A DNA stretch of 47,554 nucleotides from Sphingobacteriales bacterium (GCA_015654985.1 JAATFW010000084.1:1-47554); one strand, 5' to 3'. Counted from the stretch's first letter, positions 8,446 through 18,394 are shown. Notes: generated from the letters alone by a model not told the origin. Program-made: numbers and translations.

Positions 8446-10956
8446 ATGAATAACTGGTTTAAACGGAATGGCATTCATATAGCCATCATAGGTTTTTTTA
8501 TCGTATTATGTTTTATTTACTTCAGTCCGCTGCTGCAGGGTAAGATATTATACCAGGGCGATGTATTGCAGGCAAAAGCCATGCAGAAGGAAATAATGGA
8601 TTTTAAAGCCAAAGACGGGACAGCGCCATTGTGGACGAACTCTATGTTCGGAGGGATGCCTGCCTATCAGATCTGGGCCCAGTATCCGAAAAACCTGACA
8701 ACCTATGTTGTTAATTTTTCAAAGACCGTATTTCCGCCGCCGATGCATATTGTCATTCTGTATCTGCTGAGTGCTTACCTGTTCTTTAGTTTGTTAAAAG
8801 TTAAACCATGGCTTGCTGCTGCCGGGGCTATAGCAATAACCTTTTCCACATATAATTTTACAATTATTGAAGCGGGGCATGTTAACAAAGCACTGGCTAT
8901 TGCTTTTTTCCCTCCTATTCTTGCCGGGATCCTGCTGGTCTTCAGGGGAAGATATTGGCTTGGAGCAGCTATTACCGCGCTGTTTATAGCGCTGGAGATC
9001 AGGTCGAACCATATCCAGATGACTTATTACCTGGTGCTGGTACTGATCCTCCTTGGAATAATAGAGTTTTATCATGCCGTAAAGTCGAAAACTACGGGGC
9101 TGTTCTTTAAATCGGCAGCATTTATCGCCGTTGCGGTGGTATTGGGGGCCGCGGTAAACGCAGGGACTCTATGGACAACCTATGAATACGGGCAGGAATA
9201 AATACGCGGAAAATCTAACCTGAAAACAGAAGGGACAAAGCCTTCCGAAGGGCTTGACAGGGAATATGCCTATCAGTGGAGCCAGGGTGTAGGAGAAACG
9301 CTTACTTTCCTGGTGCCCAATGCGTATGGAGGCGAATCAGGTAAAAGGCTTGACAAAGATTCAAAAGTGGCCACGGCGCTGATCAATAAAGGGATTCCGG
9401 AAGCGCAGGTAGAAGGGGCCTTACAGCAACTCCAGGGAATGGGACTCGTAAATACCTATTGGGGGTCAAAGCCGTTCACCTCGGGGCCATATTATTTCGG
9501 CGCCATCATCTGTTTTCTTTTTGTAGTAGGTTTGTTTGTTGTACGCGACCGGATTAAATGGTGGATTGCAGGGGCAACCTTGCTAACTGTATTCCTTTCC
9601 TTTGGCAAGAATCTTCCTTTCTTATCCGACCTTTTCTTTAATTATTTCCCGCTGTATAACAAATTCAGGGCTGTAGAATCGATACTGGCAGTAACTCAGT
9701 TCTTAATTCCGGTTCTGGCGATACTGACAGTTAAAGAAATAACGGAAGGTAAGCACGATACCAACACACTCCTTAAACAAGTTAAGTACTCTTTCTACAT
9801 AACGGGGGGGATTCTTCTGCTCCTGATCGTAATTCCCGGGTTGTTCTTAAGTTTTAAAACTCCCAATAATGAAGCAGTGCTTCAGGGACTTGCCCAGGTA
9901 ACCGGCGGAGATCAGGGTTTTGCTAACGCCATTGCCAACGGCTTAATTGATGACCGGACCAGTCTGACCAGAACAGACGCCCTCCGCTCACTGGCATTTG
10001 TATGTATCGGGGCTGTTTTGCTCTGGGCTTTTATCAAAAGAAAGATCAGCGCCCAGCTTACCATTATATTAATTGCCCTGACCACTCTTATAGACATGTG
10101 GACGGTAGACAAACGATATCTGAATAATGATAAGTTTGTGGACGAAGCTACCATCAACCGGTCTTTTCAAAAACGGGAGGTAGACGATCTGATCCTGAGA
10201 GATACAAGTCCTGATTACCGTGTACTTGACCTTACTATTAATACGTTTGCCGATGCTACAGCGTCATACTTTCATAAGACGGTGGGCGGTTACCACGCGG
10301 CCAAGTTGAAACGCTTCCAGGAAGTGCTCGACAGGCAGTTCAACAATGCCATCAATGAAGATGTGCTGGACATGCTGAATACTAAATATGTTATTACTGC
10401 CGATGAAAAAAACCAGTCGCAACGGATTCAAAACCGGAGTACTGCCTGCGGGAACGCCTGGTTTGTATCTAACATTCTTTACGTAAAGAATGCTGAAGAA
10501 GAAATGGCAGGGATCAACAGCTTTAACCCGCGGAAAGAGGCCATTGTGGATGAGCGTTTTAAATGGCTTATAGATCTTAAAAAAGCGGGCACTCCCGATC
10601 CGAATGCCACTATTAAGCTAACAGATTATCACCCTGACCACTTAACATATGAATATTCATGCGGAAAGGATATGATCGCAGTATTTTCAGAAGTGTGGTA
10701 TGATAAGGGCTGGACAGCGTATGTTGACAAAGAAGAGATCCCTCACTTCAGAGCTGATTATATATTAAGGGCAGCCCAGCTCCCCGGGGGAAACCATAAA
10801 CTTGAATTCATATTTAAACCGGCATCTTACTATACAGGTGAGAATATTTCACTTGCCGCCTCTATCCTTCTTATCGGTGGTCTTGGCTTCGCAGGATACA
10901 AGGAAAGAGAAAGAAAGGGAAAGGGAAAGGGCAAAGAGCAGAAGAAGAAAGGATAA
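8446..10956 (+). pseudogene. YfhO-family membrane protein interrupted by a single in-frame TAA (9199-9201)
   Basis: ORFs 8446-9201 and 9313-10956 share a frame; the gap translates cleanly as IRGKSNLKTEGTKPSEGLDREYAYQWSQGVGETLTFL, giving ...LWTTYEYGQE*IRGKSNL...LVPNAYGGES.... Confidence 0.85.
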
Positions 10957-10963
10957 AAGGCAG

Positions 10964-11003
10964 GCACCGGAGAACAACCGATCAGTCATTTGTTCTCCGG
11001 TGC
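10964..11003. terminator. Bidirectional hairpin between convergent YfhO and GT2 genes
   Basis: GCACCGGAGAACAA (10964-10977) and TTGTTCTCCGGTGC (10990-11003), 14-bp perfect stem with 12-nt loop; the right arm lies in the 3' end of the GT2 CDS. Confidence 0.7.
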
Positions 11004-11734
11004 TTCAGATAATAAAACAGCAGGTTCCCGGCCATAACCAGGTGATTAAAGAGATTTGGAATCAGTCCGTAATGTTGGTTAAAGATCCTGAACCGTTCTG
11101 CGAGACTTTGCCTGTGCTTCTTTTTTGACATTCCTCCCACCATGTATTTCGCTGTGTACATCTTTGTATTCGTAATTTTAACAGCTTTTTTCAGGGCATT
11201 CAGGATCCAGTCTATATCTGCGCTTAACCTGTATCCGGGATTATAGGGCGAAGCGATGCTTCGTTTGATGTAAATGGCCTGATGGCTCACACTCATTCCA
11301 TAGCGGAAACTGCAATAATTAAGTTGTTCGGGAGCATGATGTCTTCTCCTTCCCAGGCTGTTCCAGTTTTCATCATACATCTCAGTTTCTCCGTAATAAA
11401 TATCGGCATCGGCAGAGGTGCTGAATACTCTTTCTACGGTATCAGGCGCAAATATTTCATCACCTGAGTTCATAAAAAGGATATAATCTCCTGTAGCGAG
11501 CTGCAGGCCTTTATTCATCGCGTCATAAATCCCGTTATCTTTTTCAGACCTGATCACCGCAATCTTTTCCCTATATTTTTTTATGACTTCCAGGGTCCCG
11601 TCGGTAGAAGCACCGTCAATGACAAGGTATTCCAGGTTATGGTAGGTCTGGTTGATAACAGAGAGCATGGTCCGTTCAATATCTTTTACATTATTAAAAA
11701 CTACGGTAACAACACTTAGCTTTGGATAAAACAT
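10982..11734 (-). CDS. Glycosyltransferase family 2
   Basis: GT-A motifs LSVVTVVFNNVKDIERTMLSVINQTYHNLEYLVIDGASTDGTLEVIKKY and NKGLQLATGDYILFMNSGDE. Confidence 0.92.
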   Translation of the reverse strand: MFYPKLSVVTVVFNNVKDIERTMLSVINQTYHNLEYLVIDGASTDGTLEVIKKYREKIAVIRSEKDNGIYDAMNKGLQLATGDYILFMNSGDEIFAPDTVERVFSTSADADIYYGETEMYDENWNSLGRRRHHAPEQLNYCSFRYGMSVSHQAIYIKRSIASPYNPGYRLSADIDWILNALKKAVKITNTKMYTAKYMVGGMSKKKHRQSLAERFRIFNQHYGLIPNLFNHLVMAGNLLFYYLKHRRTND

Positions 11735-12988
11735 TTATAGTGAATGATAAAGTGTTAAATGCTGCCGGGCGACAAGCTGGGGATTAAAGTTATCATGAGC
11801 CCAGTTTCTTGAATTCTGAGAAAGTGCCGCAGGATGAGAATGGTTAAGAACCCATTCAATGCCCGAGGCGAGCTGATCTGTATTATACAGTTCGGCCATA
11901 TAACCGTTTATCTCATGCTGTACCACATCCTTTACCCCCGAAGTATCAAAAGCAACAACAGGTGTTCCGCACGCCAGGCTTTCCAGGGCGGTGTATCCCA
12001 TGCTCTCCTCAAGGGAAGACATTAGGAATACGTCGGCAGCATTATAATATTTAGCCAGTAACAGGTCATTGGAAATCGTGCCGGTAAAGCGGAACTTCAC
12101 CGGCAATGATTCTGTAAACTCAGTCCCCTGAGAACCGAAAAAGACAATTTCAATCCGGGCCGGATCAAGGGATTTTATCGCAGAAAGTTTTCTGATTGCT
12201 TCAATAAGCTCCGGAAGGCCCTTATGCCTGCTGAATTTAGAAGGCATAAAACCTGCTAATATGATCTGCTTCCCGGGATCTAAGCCAAGCTCCTTCCTGC
12301 ATTCAGCTTTATCCAGAGGCTTAAACAGGTCCATTTCAAGACTGTTAAAGATAGTGACCACCTGTTTACCTTCAGACAGGCTGCCATTTTCAGCAGATTG
12401 CTTCATCCATTTACTTGGGGCAACAAAAGTAAGGTCAAGCTCATTGTATGCCTCTTTTTTTATCTTCCAGGTGCGGTGTGAAAGGTCGCCGGGGCCGGGG
12501 TTCTTTAAAACCGGGCAATTTCCGCATGAAAACCGGTGGTTCTCACATTCATAACGAACATGGCAGCCCCCGGTAACCGGGTTGGCATCATGAAGCGTCC
12601 ATACTATTTTTTTTTTTATACGCGCCAGTGCCTTCAGCTCCGGTCCGGCTAAAAAGCCATGATTCACCCAATGCAGATGGACTACATCTGCTTCTATTAC
12701 CAGCGGATCGTCCGCAACCGAAAACCCAAAACGCTGTAATGAGAACGGAACCTCATTATTCTTCAGAAAGGGACTGATGAGAAAGCGTTCAGCAAAAATA
12801 TTAAAGACGGCCTTTATCTTACCCGGAAGGGTTGTGTAAGCAGTTTTTACATTTGATAAAGGGTTAAACCGGTAAAGACAAAGTACACTCGACTGAACAC
12901 CCGAGTCAATTAATGCTTTGTTCAGCCTGAGCACTGCCCTGCCCGCCCCTCCATTTCCATCATATGTATTTATGTGTACTACTTTCAC
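11735..12988 (-). CDS. Glycosyltransferase family 4 (group 1)
   Basis: GT-B: VVHINTYDGNGGAGRAVLRL, DVVHLHWVNHGF, WTLHDANPVTGGCHVRYECENHRFSCGNCP, C-terminal SSLEESMGYTALESLACGTPVVAFDTSGV. GTG start. Confidence 0.92.
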   Translation of the reverse strand: MKVVHINTYDGNGGAGRAVLRLNKALIDSGVQSSVLCLYRFNPLSNVKTAYTTLPGKIKAVFNIFAERFLISPFLKNNEVPFSLQRFGFSVADDPLVIEADVVHLHWVNHGFLAGPELKALARIKKKIVWTLHDANPVTGGCHVRYECENHRFSCGNCPVLKNPGPGDLSHRTWKIKKEAYNELDLTFVAPSKWMKQSAENGSLSEGKQVVTIFNSLEMDLFKPLDKAECRKELGLDPGKQIILAGFMPSKFSRHKGLPELIEAIRKLSAIKSLDPARIEIVFFGSQGTEFTESLPVKFRFTGTISNDLLLAKYYNAADVFLMSSLEESMGYTALESLACGTPVVAFDTSGVKDVVQHEINGYMAELYNTDQLASGIEWVLNHSHPAALSQNSRNWAHDNFNPQLVARQHLTLYHSL

Positions 12989-12991
12989 CTG

Positions 12992-13010
12992 GCAAATATA
13001 CTATATTTGC
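12992..13010. promoter_or_regulatory. Divergent promoter palindrome GCAAATATA-C-TATATTTGC (two outward-facing TATATTTG -7 boxes)
   Basis: Perfect 9+1+9 palindrome; minus box 13000-12993 faces the GT4 gene, plus box 13002-13009 faces the DUF115/Pse operon. Confidence 0.65.
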
Positions 13011-13043
13011 ACTCATGTCTGCGTCAATGCAGGCAAGGTAAGT

Positions 13044-13931
13044 ATGTTGGAATCCGTTTATAAACAGTTAGCTGAAATTATAAAATTAACAATAGCAGTA
13101 CTGACTTCATCCCTGAAAATACTTGTACGATCGAAATTCGGGTTAAAGTTTCCGCCTGCAGCCAGCCCGGTTTGCTGTATTTTGGGAAACGGCCCTTCCC
13201 TGAAGATCTCTCTTGAAAAGGACCTTGATTTTATTAAAAAGCATGAGACCTTTTGTGTTAATAATTTCATTCAGTCGGAATACTTTGAGGTACTGAAGCC
13301 TGAAAACTATGTATTACTTGACGGGTATTATTTCATCTTTAACGATACAACCCATAACCGTGGTGATATAAGGGCAACATTTGAAAAATTCAAGACAATT
13401 AGCTGGGAGATCCGTTTGTTTGTGCCCTATACCGGCAGAAATTCTTATTTTATCAAGGCCCTGCTCGCCGAGAATAAGCATATCAGGGTATGTTATTTTA
13501 ATTACGTTATTGCCAAAGGCTTTAAATGGTTCAGGCACTTCGTATTCATGAACAACCTTGGTATGCTGCAATGCGAAAATGTTCTGGCTTCCTGCCTGTA
13601 CATAGCCATTAACAGAGGGTTTAAAAAGATCTTTATGTTTGGCGCCGACCATTCATGGCATGAGCAGTTCGTATTGGAAGACAACAGGATCATGGTTTCC
13701 GACGTTCACTTTTATGATAAAAAGCCTGTTGTGCCTTTTGTGGTCCACGACAGGATCAAAGACAAAAAAGTTACTATAGCAGATTATTTTCTATCTTTCC
13801 ATAAAGCATTTAAAAGCTACCAGGTTATTAAGGAATACGCCGAAACGCAAGGTTCGGAAATTCTGAACGCTTCAGCAAAAAGCTATATAGACAGCTTTGA
13901 AAGGGTAGAAGTTACGCAAACAGAAGAATAA
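13044..13931 (+). CDS. DUF115 / MptE-like (Maf-like) protein, candidate pseudaminyltransferase
   Basis: VCCILGNGPSLKISLEKDLDFIKKHETFCVNNF nucleotide-sugar-binding-like motif, IFMFGADHSWHEQF, C-terminal ILNASAKSYIDSFERV. Start ATG 13044 chosen because of the promoter at 13002; stop overlaps pseB start (TAATG). Confidence 0.65.
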   Translation: MLESVYKQLAEIIKLTIAVLTSSLKILVRSKFGLKFPPAASPVCCILGNGPSLKISLEKDLDFIKKHETFCVNNFIQSEYFEVLKPENYVLLDGYYFIFNDTTHNRGDIRATFEKFKTISWEIRLFVPYTGRNSYFIKALLAENKHIRVCYFNYVIAKGFKWFRHFVFMNNLGMLQCENVLASCLYIAINRGFKKIFMFGADHSWHEQFVLEDNRIMVSDVHFYDKKPVVPFVVHDRIKDKKVTIADYFLSFHKAFKSYQVIKEYAETQGSEILNASAKSYIDSFERVEVTQTEE

Positions 13932-14947
13932 TGTTAGATTTAAACGAAAAATCAGTTTTGATAACCGGGGGCACAGGTTCCCTGGGGAAGCATCTTACAA
14001 AAACCATATTATCCCGGTATCCGCAGATAAAGCGCCTTGTAATTTTCTCAAGAGACGAGCAGAAACAGTTTCAGATGTCGCAGCTATACCCGAATTCCAA
14101 ATATCCCGGAATAAGGTATTTTATTGGTGATGTAAGAGATGCCGATCGTCTGAAAAGAGCATTTAAAGATATTGATTATGTAATCCATGCCGCAGCAATG
14201 AAGCATGTGCCCATTGCCGAATACAATCCCTCGGAATGTATAAAAACAAATGTTATGGGTGCTGAAAATGTAATTAATGCAGCACTTGAAACAGATGTTA
14301 AATGTGTTGTGGCGCTGTCGACGGATAAAGCAGCCGCTCCGATCAACCTTTATGGGGCCACCAAGCTTACTTCGGATAAGCTTTTTATTGCAGCTAATAA
14401 CATCAGGGGCAAAAGAGATATCCGGTTCTCAGTAGTCCGTTACGGAAATGTGATGGGATCAAACGGCTCGGTTATTCCCTTCTTCATTGACAAAAGAAAA
14501 GGAGGAGTGATACCCATTACCGATCCTGAAATGACCCGCTTTAACATTACATTGCAGGGAGGGGTCGATATGGTGCTTCATGCTATGGAAACGGCGTGGG
14601 GAGGAGAAATTTTCGTTCCTAAAATTCCGTCTTACAGGATCACTGAACTTGCTACAGCCATTGCCCCGGAATGCAGACAGGAAATAGTGGGCATCCGCCC
14701 GGGGGAAAAGGTGCATGAGGAAATGATCACCTCTTCTGACTCCTTCTCTACTTACGATCTTGGGAAATACTATGCTATTCTTCCCCAGGTGACTAACTTC
14801 AGTATGGCCGACTATATCAGGCACTTTAATGCGAAACTGGTGACTAAAGGATTTCAGTATAATTCGGGACAGAATACCGAATGGGTATCTATTGATGAAA
14901 TACGCAGGCTTATTACCGAACATGTAGATCCCGATTTTAAAGTTTAA
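13931..14947 (+). CDS. pseB: UDP-N-acetylglucosamine 4,6-dehydratase (inverting)
   Basis: SDR: KSVLITGGTGSLGKHL, HAAAMKHVPIAEYNPSECIKTNVMGAENVI, LSTDKAAAPINLYGATKL, RYGNVMGSNGSVIPFF. Confidence 0.95.
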   Translation: MLDLNEKSVLITGGTGSLGKHLTKTILSRYPQIKRLVIFSRDEQKQFQMSQLYPNSKYPGIRYFIGDVRDADRLKRAFKDIDYVIHAAAMKHVPIAEYNPSECIKTNVMGAENVINAALETDVKCVVALSTDKAAAPINLYGATKLTSDKLFIAANNIRGKRDIRFSVVRYGNVMGSNGSVIPFFIDKRKGGVIPITDPEMTRFNITLQGGVDMVLHAMETAWGGEIFVPKIPSYRITELATAIAPECRQEIVGIRPGEKVHEEMITSSDSFSTYDLGKYYAILPQVTNFSMADYIRHFNAKLVTKGFQYNSGQNTEWVSIDEIRRLITEHVDPDFKV

Positions 14948-14964
14948 ATGAAAATGCAACGACA

Positions 14965-16137
14965 ATGAACACAATTCCATACGGCCGGCAGAGCATTACA
15001 GAAGCAGACATTGAAGCTGTTGTTAATGTGCTGAAGTCAGACTACCTGACCCAGGGGCCTGAAATACCCGCTTTTGAAAAGAAATTCGCAGAATATGTTG
15101 GGGCAAAATATGCAGTGGCTGTTTCTAACGGAACTGCAGCACTTCATTTATGCGCCCTTGCCCTGGAAGTTAATGCCGGAACGCGGGTAATTACCACTCC
15201 GGTAACATTTGCTGCTTCCGCCAACTGCATCCGTTATTGCGGCGGGGAAGTGTATTTTGCAGATATTGATCCCAATACTTATTTACTGGATATTCAGAAA
15301 GTAAGGGAATTGCTGGAAGCCCACCCCAAAGGTTATTTTCAGGGGATTGTTCCGGTAGACTTTGCAGGTCAGGCCCTTGACCTGGAAGCCTTCAGAAAGC
15401 TGGCGGAGGAATATGGATTATGGATCATTGAAGATGCGTGCCACGCCCCCGGAGGTTACTTTACAGACAGTGAAGGCAATCATCAGAAATGCGGCAATGG
15501 AAACTTTGCCGACCTGGCCATTTTTTCTTTTCATCCTGTTAAGCATATTGCCACAGGCGAAGGGGGAATGATCACAACCAATAATAAAGCGCTTTACGAT
15601 AAACTTCTTTTGCTAAGGACCCATGGCATTACAAAAGACCCTTCCCTGTTTCTCAACTCTCCGGAGGAAGTTGCACAGGGAGCTTGGTATTATGAGATGC
15701 AGGAGCTGGGATATAATTACCGGCTGACGGAGTTTCAGGCAGCCCTGGGTGTATCGCAGCTCGACCGTGCCGACAGTAACCTGGAGAGACGGAGAATTAT
15801 TGCGAAAAGATACGATGAGGCCTTTGCAGATACGCCGGTAATAAAGCCTGTAAATACAGGAGGCCATGCCTGGCATCTGTATGTAATAGAGGTGGATGAC
15901 AGGAAAAGGATGTATAATTACCTCCGGGAACACCATATTTATTCACAGGTCCATTATATACCCGTTCACCTGCTGCCCTATTACAAACAACTTGGTCACA
16001 GAAAGGGGGAGGCTCCCGTGTCTGAAGCTTATTATGACAGATGCCTGAGCATCCCGATGTACCATTCGCTAAGTGATGAGGAGCAGGCTTATGTGATCAA
16101 TACAATTTTAAAGTATTACAACCTGGCTGTATTTTAA
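14965..16137 (+). CDS. pseC: UDP-4-amino-4,6-dideoxy-N-acetyl-beta-L-altrosamine transaminase
   Basis: DegT/DnrJ aminotransferase: IPYGRQSITEADIEAVVNVLKSDYLTQGP, EDACHAPGG, FSFHPVKHIATGEGGMI. Confidence 0.95.
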   Translation: MNTIPYGRQSITEADIEAVVNVLKSDYLTQGPEIPAFEKKFAEYVGAKYAVAVSNGTAALHLCALALEVNAGTRVITTPVTFAASANCIRYCGGEVYFADIDPNTYLLDIQKVRELLEAHPKGYFQGIVPVDFAGQALDLEAFRKLAEEYGLWIIEDACHAPGGYFTDSEGNHQKCGNGNFADLAIFSFHPVKHIATGEGGMITTNNKALYDKLLLLRTHGITKDPSLFLNSPEEVAQGAWYYEMQELGYNYRLTEFQAALGVSQLDRADSNLERRRIIAKRYDEAFADTPVIKPVNTGGHAWHLYVIEVDDRKRMYNYLREHHIYSQVHYIPVHLLPYYKQLGHRKGEAPVSEAYYDRCLSIPMYHSLSDEEQAYVINTILKYYNLAVF

Positions 16138-16144
16138 AGCTGTT

Positions 16145-16882
16145 ATGCCGTTTAAAGTGGAAAATATAGGAATAATAACCCAGGCAAGGATGACCAGTAC
16201 CAGGTTACCCGGCAAGATCTTTAAAAAAGCAAATGGTAAAACCTTGCTTCACTATCATATCTCGCGTTTAAAACAGAGCGGGTTCGATGTTGCTATTGCA
16301 ACTACAACCAATGGTACCGACGATTGCGTTTACGATTTTGCAGAGAAGAACCAGCTTAAGATATACCGGGGAAGCGAGGATAATGTTCTGAGCCGTTTTT
16401 ATGAAACTGCTACCAAGTATCAGTTTGATGTAATCGTACGGGTTACGTCCGACTGTCCGCTGATAGATCCTCATTTAATACGAAACAGCATTGAGAAATA
16501 TATAAAGCTGAATAACTCCGGATTATATTTAAGCAATACCATTGAACGGACTTTTGCCAGGGGATTTGATTTCGAGGTATTCAGTTTCAGGCTCCTGAAA
16601 GAGGCCTATGAAAATGCATGCAACATAGCCGACCTTGAGCACGTAACTCCCTATATTATAAGAAATGCGTCAGGAAGCACTGATTTCTATTCTGTTAAAC
16701 AGGATAGGGACAATAGTAATCTGCGCATTACAGTTGACACTCCTGAAGATTATCAGTTGATTAAAACGTTGATTGGGCAATATCAGGCCGACGCGATGGA
16801 TTACCACAGTATTGAAGATCTTTTGAATGATCATGCCGAACTGAGGGCAATTAACGCAGATATAGTCCAGAAAAAAATATAA
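16145..16882 (+). CDS. SpsF-type cytidylyltransferase family protein, predicted CMP-pseudaminic acid synthetase role
   Basis: IITQARMTSTRLPGKIFKKANGKTLLHYHISRL, YRGSEDNVLSRFYETA, VRVTSDCPLIDPHLI; genomic position between pseC and pseG. Confidence 0.85.
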   Translation: MPFKVENIGIITQARMTSTRLPGKIFKKANGKTLLHYHISRLKQSGFDVAIATTTNGTDDCVYDFAEKNQLKIYRGSEDNVLSRFYETATKYQFDVIVRVTSDCPLIDPHLIRNSIEKYIKLNNSGLYLSNTIERTFARGFDFEVFSFRLLKEAYENACNIADLEHVTPYIIRNASGSTDFYSVKQDRDNSNLRITVDTPEDYQLIKTLIGQYQADAMDYHSIEDLLNDHAELRAINADIVQKKI

Positions 16883-16894
16883 AACTTCTGTTAT

Positions 16895-18394
16895 TTGAGA
16901 CCTGACATAATTATAAGAGCCGATGGAGGTTCCTCAATTGGAATGGGGCACGTAGCGCGCTGTCTGGCCCTTGCAGATATGCTGAACGACGAATTTAGTG
17001 TTGCTTTTGCAATACAAAATCCGGACTCCGCCACCCTTGAAACCATAAAAGTAAGCCTCCCGTCAGTCATACTTTTACCGGGAACATCTGATTATTACGC
17101 AGACTGCGTCAACTTTACGGAACACCTGCATCCGGACGTAATTGTTGTTCTCGACGGGTACCACTTCAATACTGCATACCAGCAAAAAATAAAAGAAGCA
17201 GGCTGCAAAGTGGTTTATATTGATGATCTGCACGCAGGACATCAAGTGGCTGACTGTATCATAAATCATGCGGAAGGTCTAAATCCCTCATTATACGAAG
17301 CGGAAGCATATACCAGGTTTTATCTGGGAGCCTGCTATGCTTTACTGCGCAGGCCGTTTCTTAATCTGTCTGGCTCCAGGGAGACCGGGGAAGTAAAAAA
17401 AGTGTTTATCAATATGGGGGCCGCTGACAAGGATAACGTGACTCAGAAATTCGCAGAAGCTCTACTTGAACTTCCGCATATTGATGAGATCCACGTAATG
17501 CTAGGGGCCGTGAACCCTAACTTAGCAAAGATAAAGGCTCTCTGCGGAAAAGCCGGCAGGGAGAAATTAAGTATTCATATTAATATAAGTGCGGAGAAAT
17601 TAAGAGATCTGCTTACCGAATGTGATATTGCGGTCTGCCCGGCTAGCACCATTTCTATGGAAGCCTGTGCAGTTGGAATTGGCCTTCTGTCGGGGTTTAC
17701 AGCCGAAAACCAGAAAAACATTCTGGCAGGACTAAAAGCCAAAAGGGTTTTAACAGATCTTGGAAATTTAAACCAGGTTGAAAAAGATCAGATCAGGTCG
17801 GCCATAATAACCCTGTCGGATCAACCCGGCCTGATCGGCCCGATGATAGCAAATCAAAAAAAGCTGATAGATGGCAGGTCGGCAGCAAGACTGAAAACCT
17901 TATTCAGAGAGCTGAAGAATGAAAAGCTCCATTTCAGGTTTGCAAAGGAAAGTGACGCTTCAACGTATTTTAAATGGGCAAATGATCCTGCAGTACGATC
18001 TAATTCCTTCCATCAGGGAAAAGTACAATGGGATGCCCACCTTCGCTGGTTTAATTCATGTATCCATAATCCTGATTGTTATTTTTATCTTTTCTTAAAT
18101 CATACAGATCAGCCGGTTGGACAGATTAGAATGAGCCGCAATATGGATGAGGTTATCATTGGTATTTCGATAGATCAAAATTTCAGGGGACAATCGCTTG
18201 CACCTGAAATGATAAAAAAGGCGTGTACCCATTTCTTTTACAGGCATCCTGAAGAAAAAATTACGGCATATATCAAGACGGAAAATATGGCTTCTTATAA
18301 ATCGTTTAAGAAGGCGGGATTTACAGAAATGATGGTTATAGATATTGATGGTTTTAACTGCTACAAATTAGAGAAAGGGGCCTCCTGTGAATGA
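16895..18394 (+). CDS. pseG: PseG (UDP-sugar hydrolase) fused to a PseH-like GNAT acetyltransferase
   Basis: PseG N-terminus IIIRADGGSSIGMGHVARCLALADML (TTG start); GNAT domain from about residue 345 (LHFRFAKESDASTYFKWANDPAVRSNSF...IGISIDQNFRGQSLAPEMIKKA). Confidence 0.9.
   Translation: MRPDIIIRADGGSSIGMGHVARCLALADMLNDEFSVAFAIQNPDSATLETIKVSLPSVILLPGTSDYYADCVNFTEHLHPDVIVVLDGYHFNTAYQQKIKEAGCKVVYIDDLHAGHQVADCIINHAEGLNPSLYEAEAYTRFYLGACYALLRRPFLNLSGSRETGEVKKVFINMGAADKDNVTQKFAEALLELPHIDEIHVMLGAVNPNLAKIKALCGKAGREKLSIHINISAEKLRDLLTECDIAVCPASTISMEACAVGIGLLSGFTAENQKNILAGLKAKRVLTDLGNLNQVEKDQIRSAIITLSDQPGLIGPMIANQKKLIDGRSAARLKTLFRELKNEKLHFRFAKESDASTYFKWANDPAVRSNSFHQGKVQWDAHLRWFNSCIHNPDCYFYLFLNHTDQPVGQIRMSRNMDEVIIGISIDQNFRGQSLAPEMIKKACTHFFYRHPEEKITAYIKTENMASYKSFKKAGFTEMMVIDIDGFNCYKLEKGASCE

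Noticed and set aside
12918-13043. N-terminal extension of the DUF115 ORF (MFSLSTALPAPPFPSYVF...)
   Set aside because: Overlaps the divergent GT4 start and lies upstream of the predicted promoter; ATG 13044 fits better.
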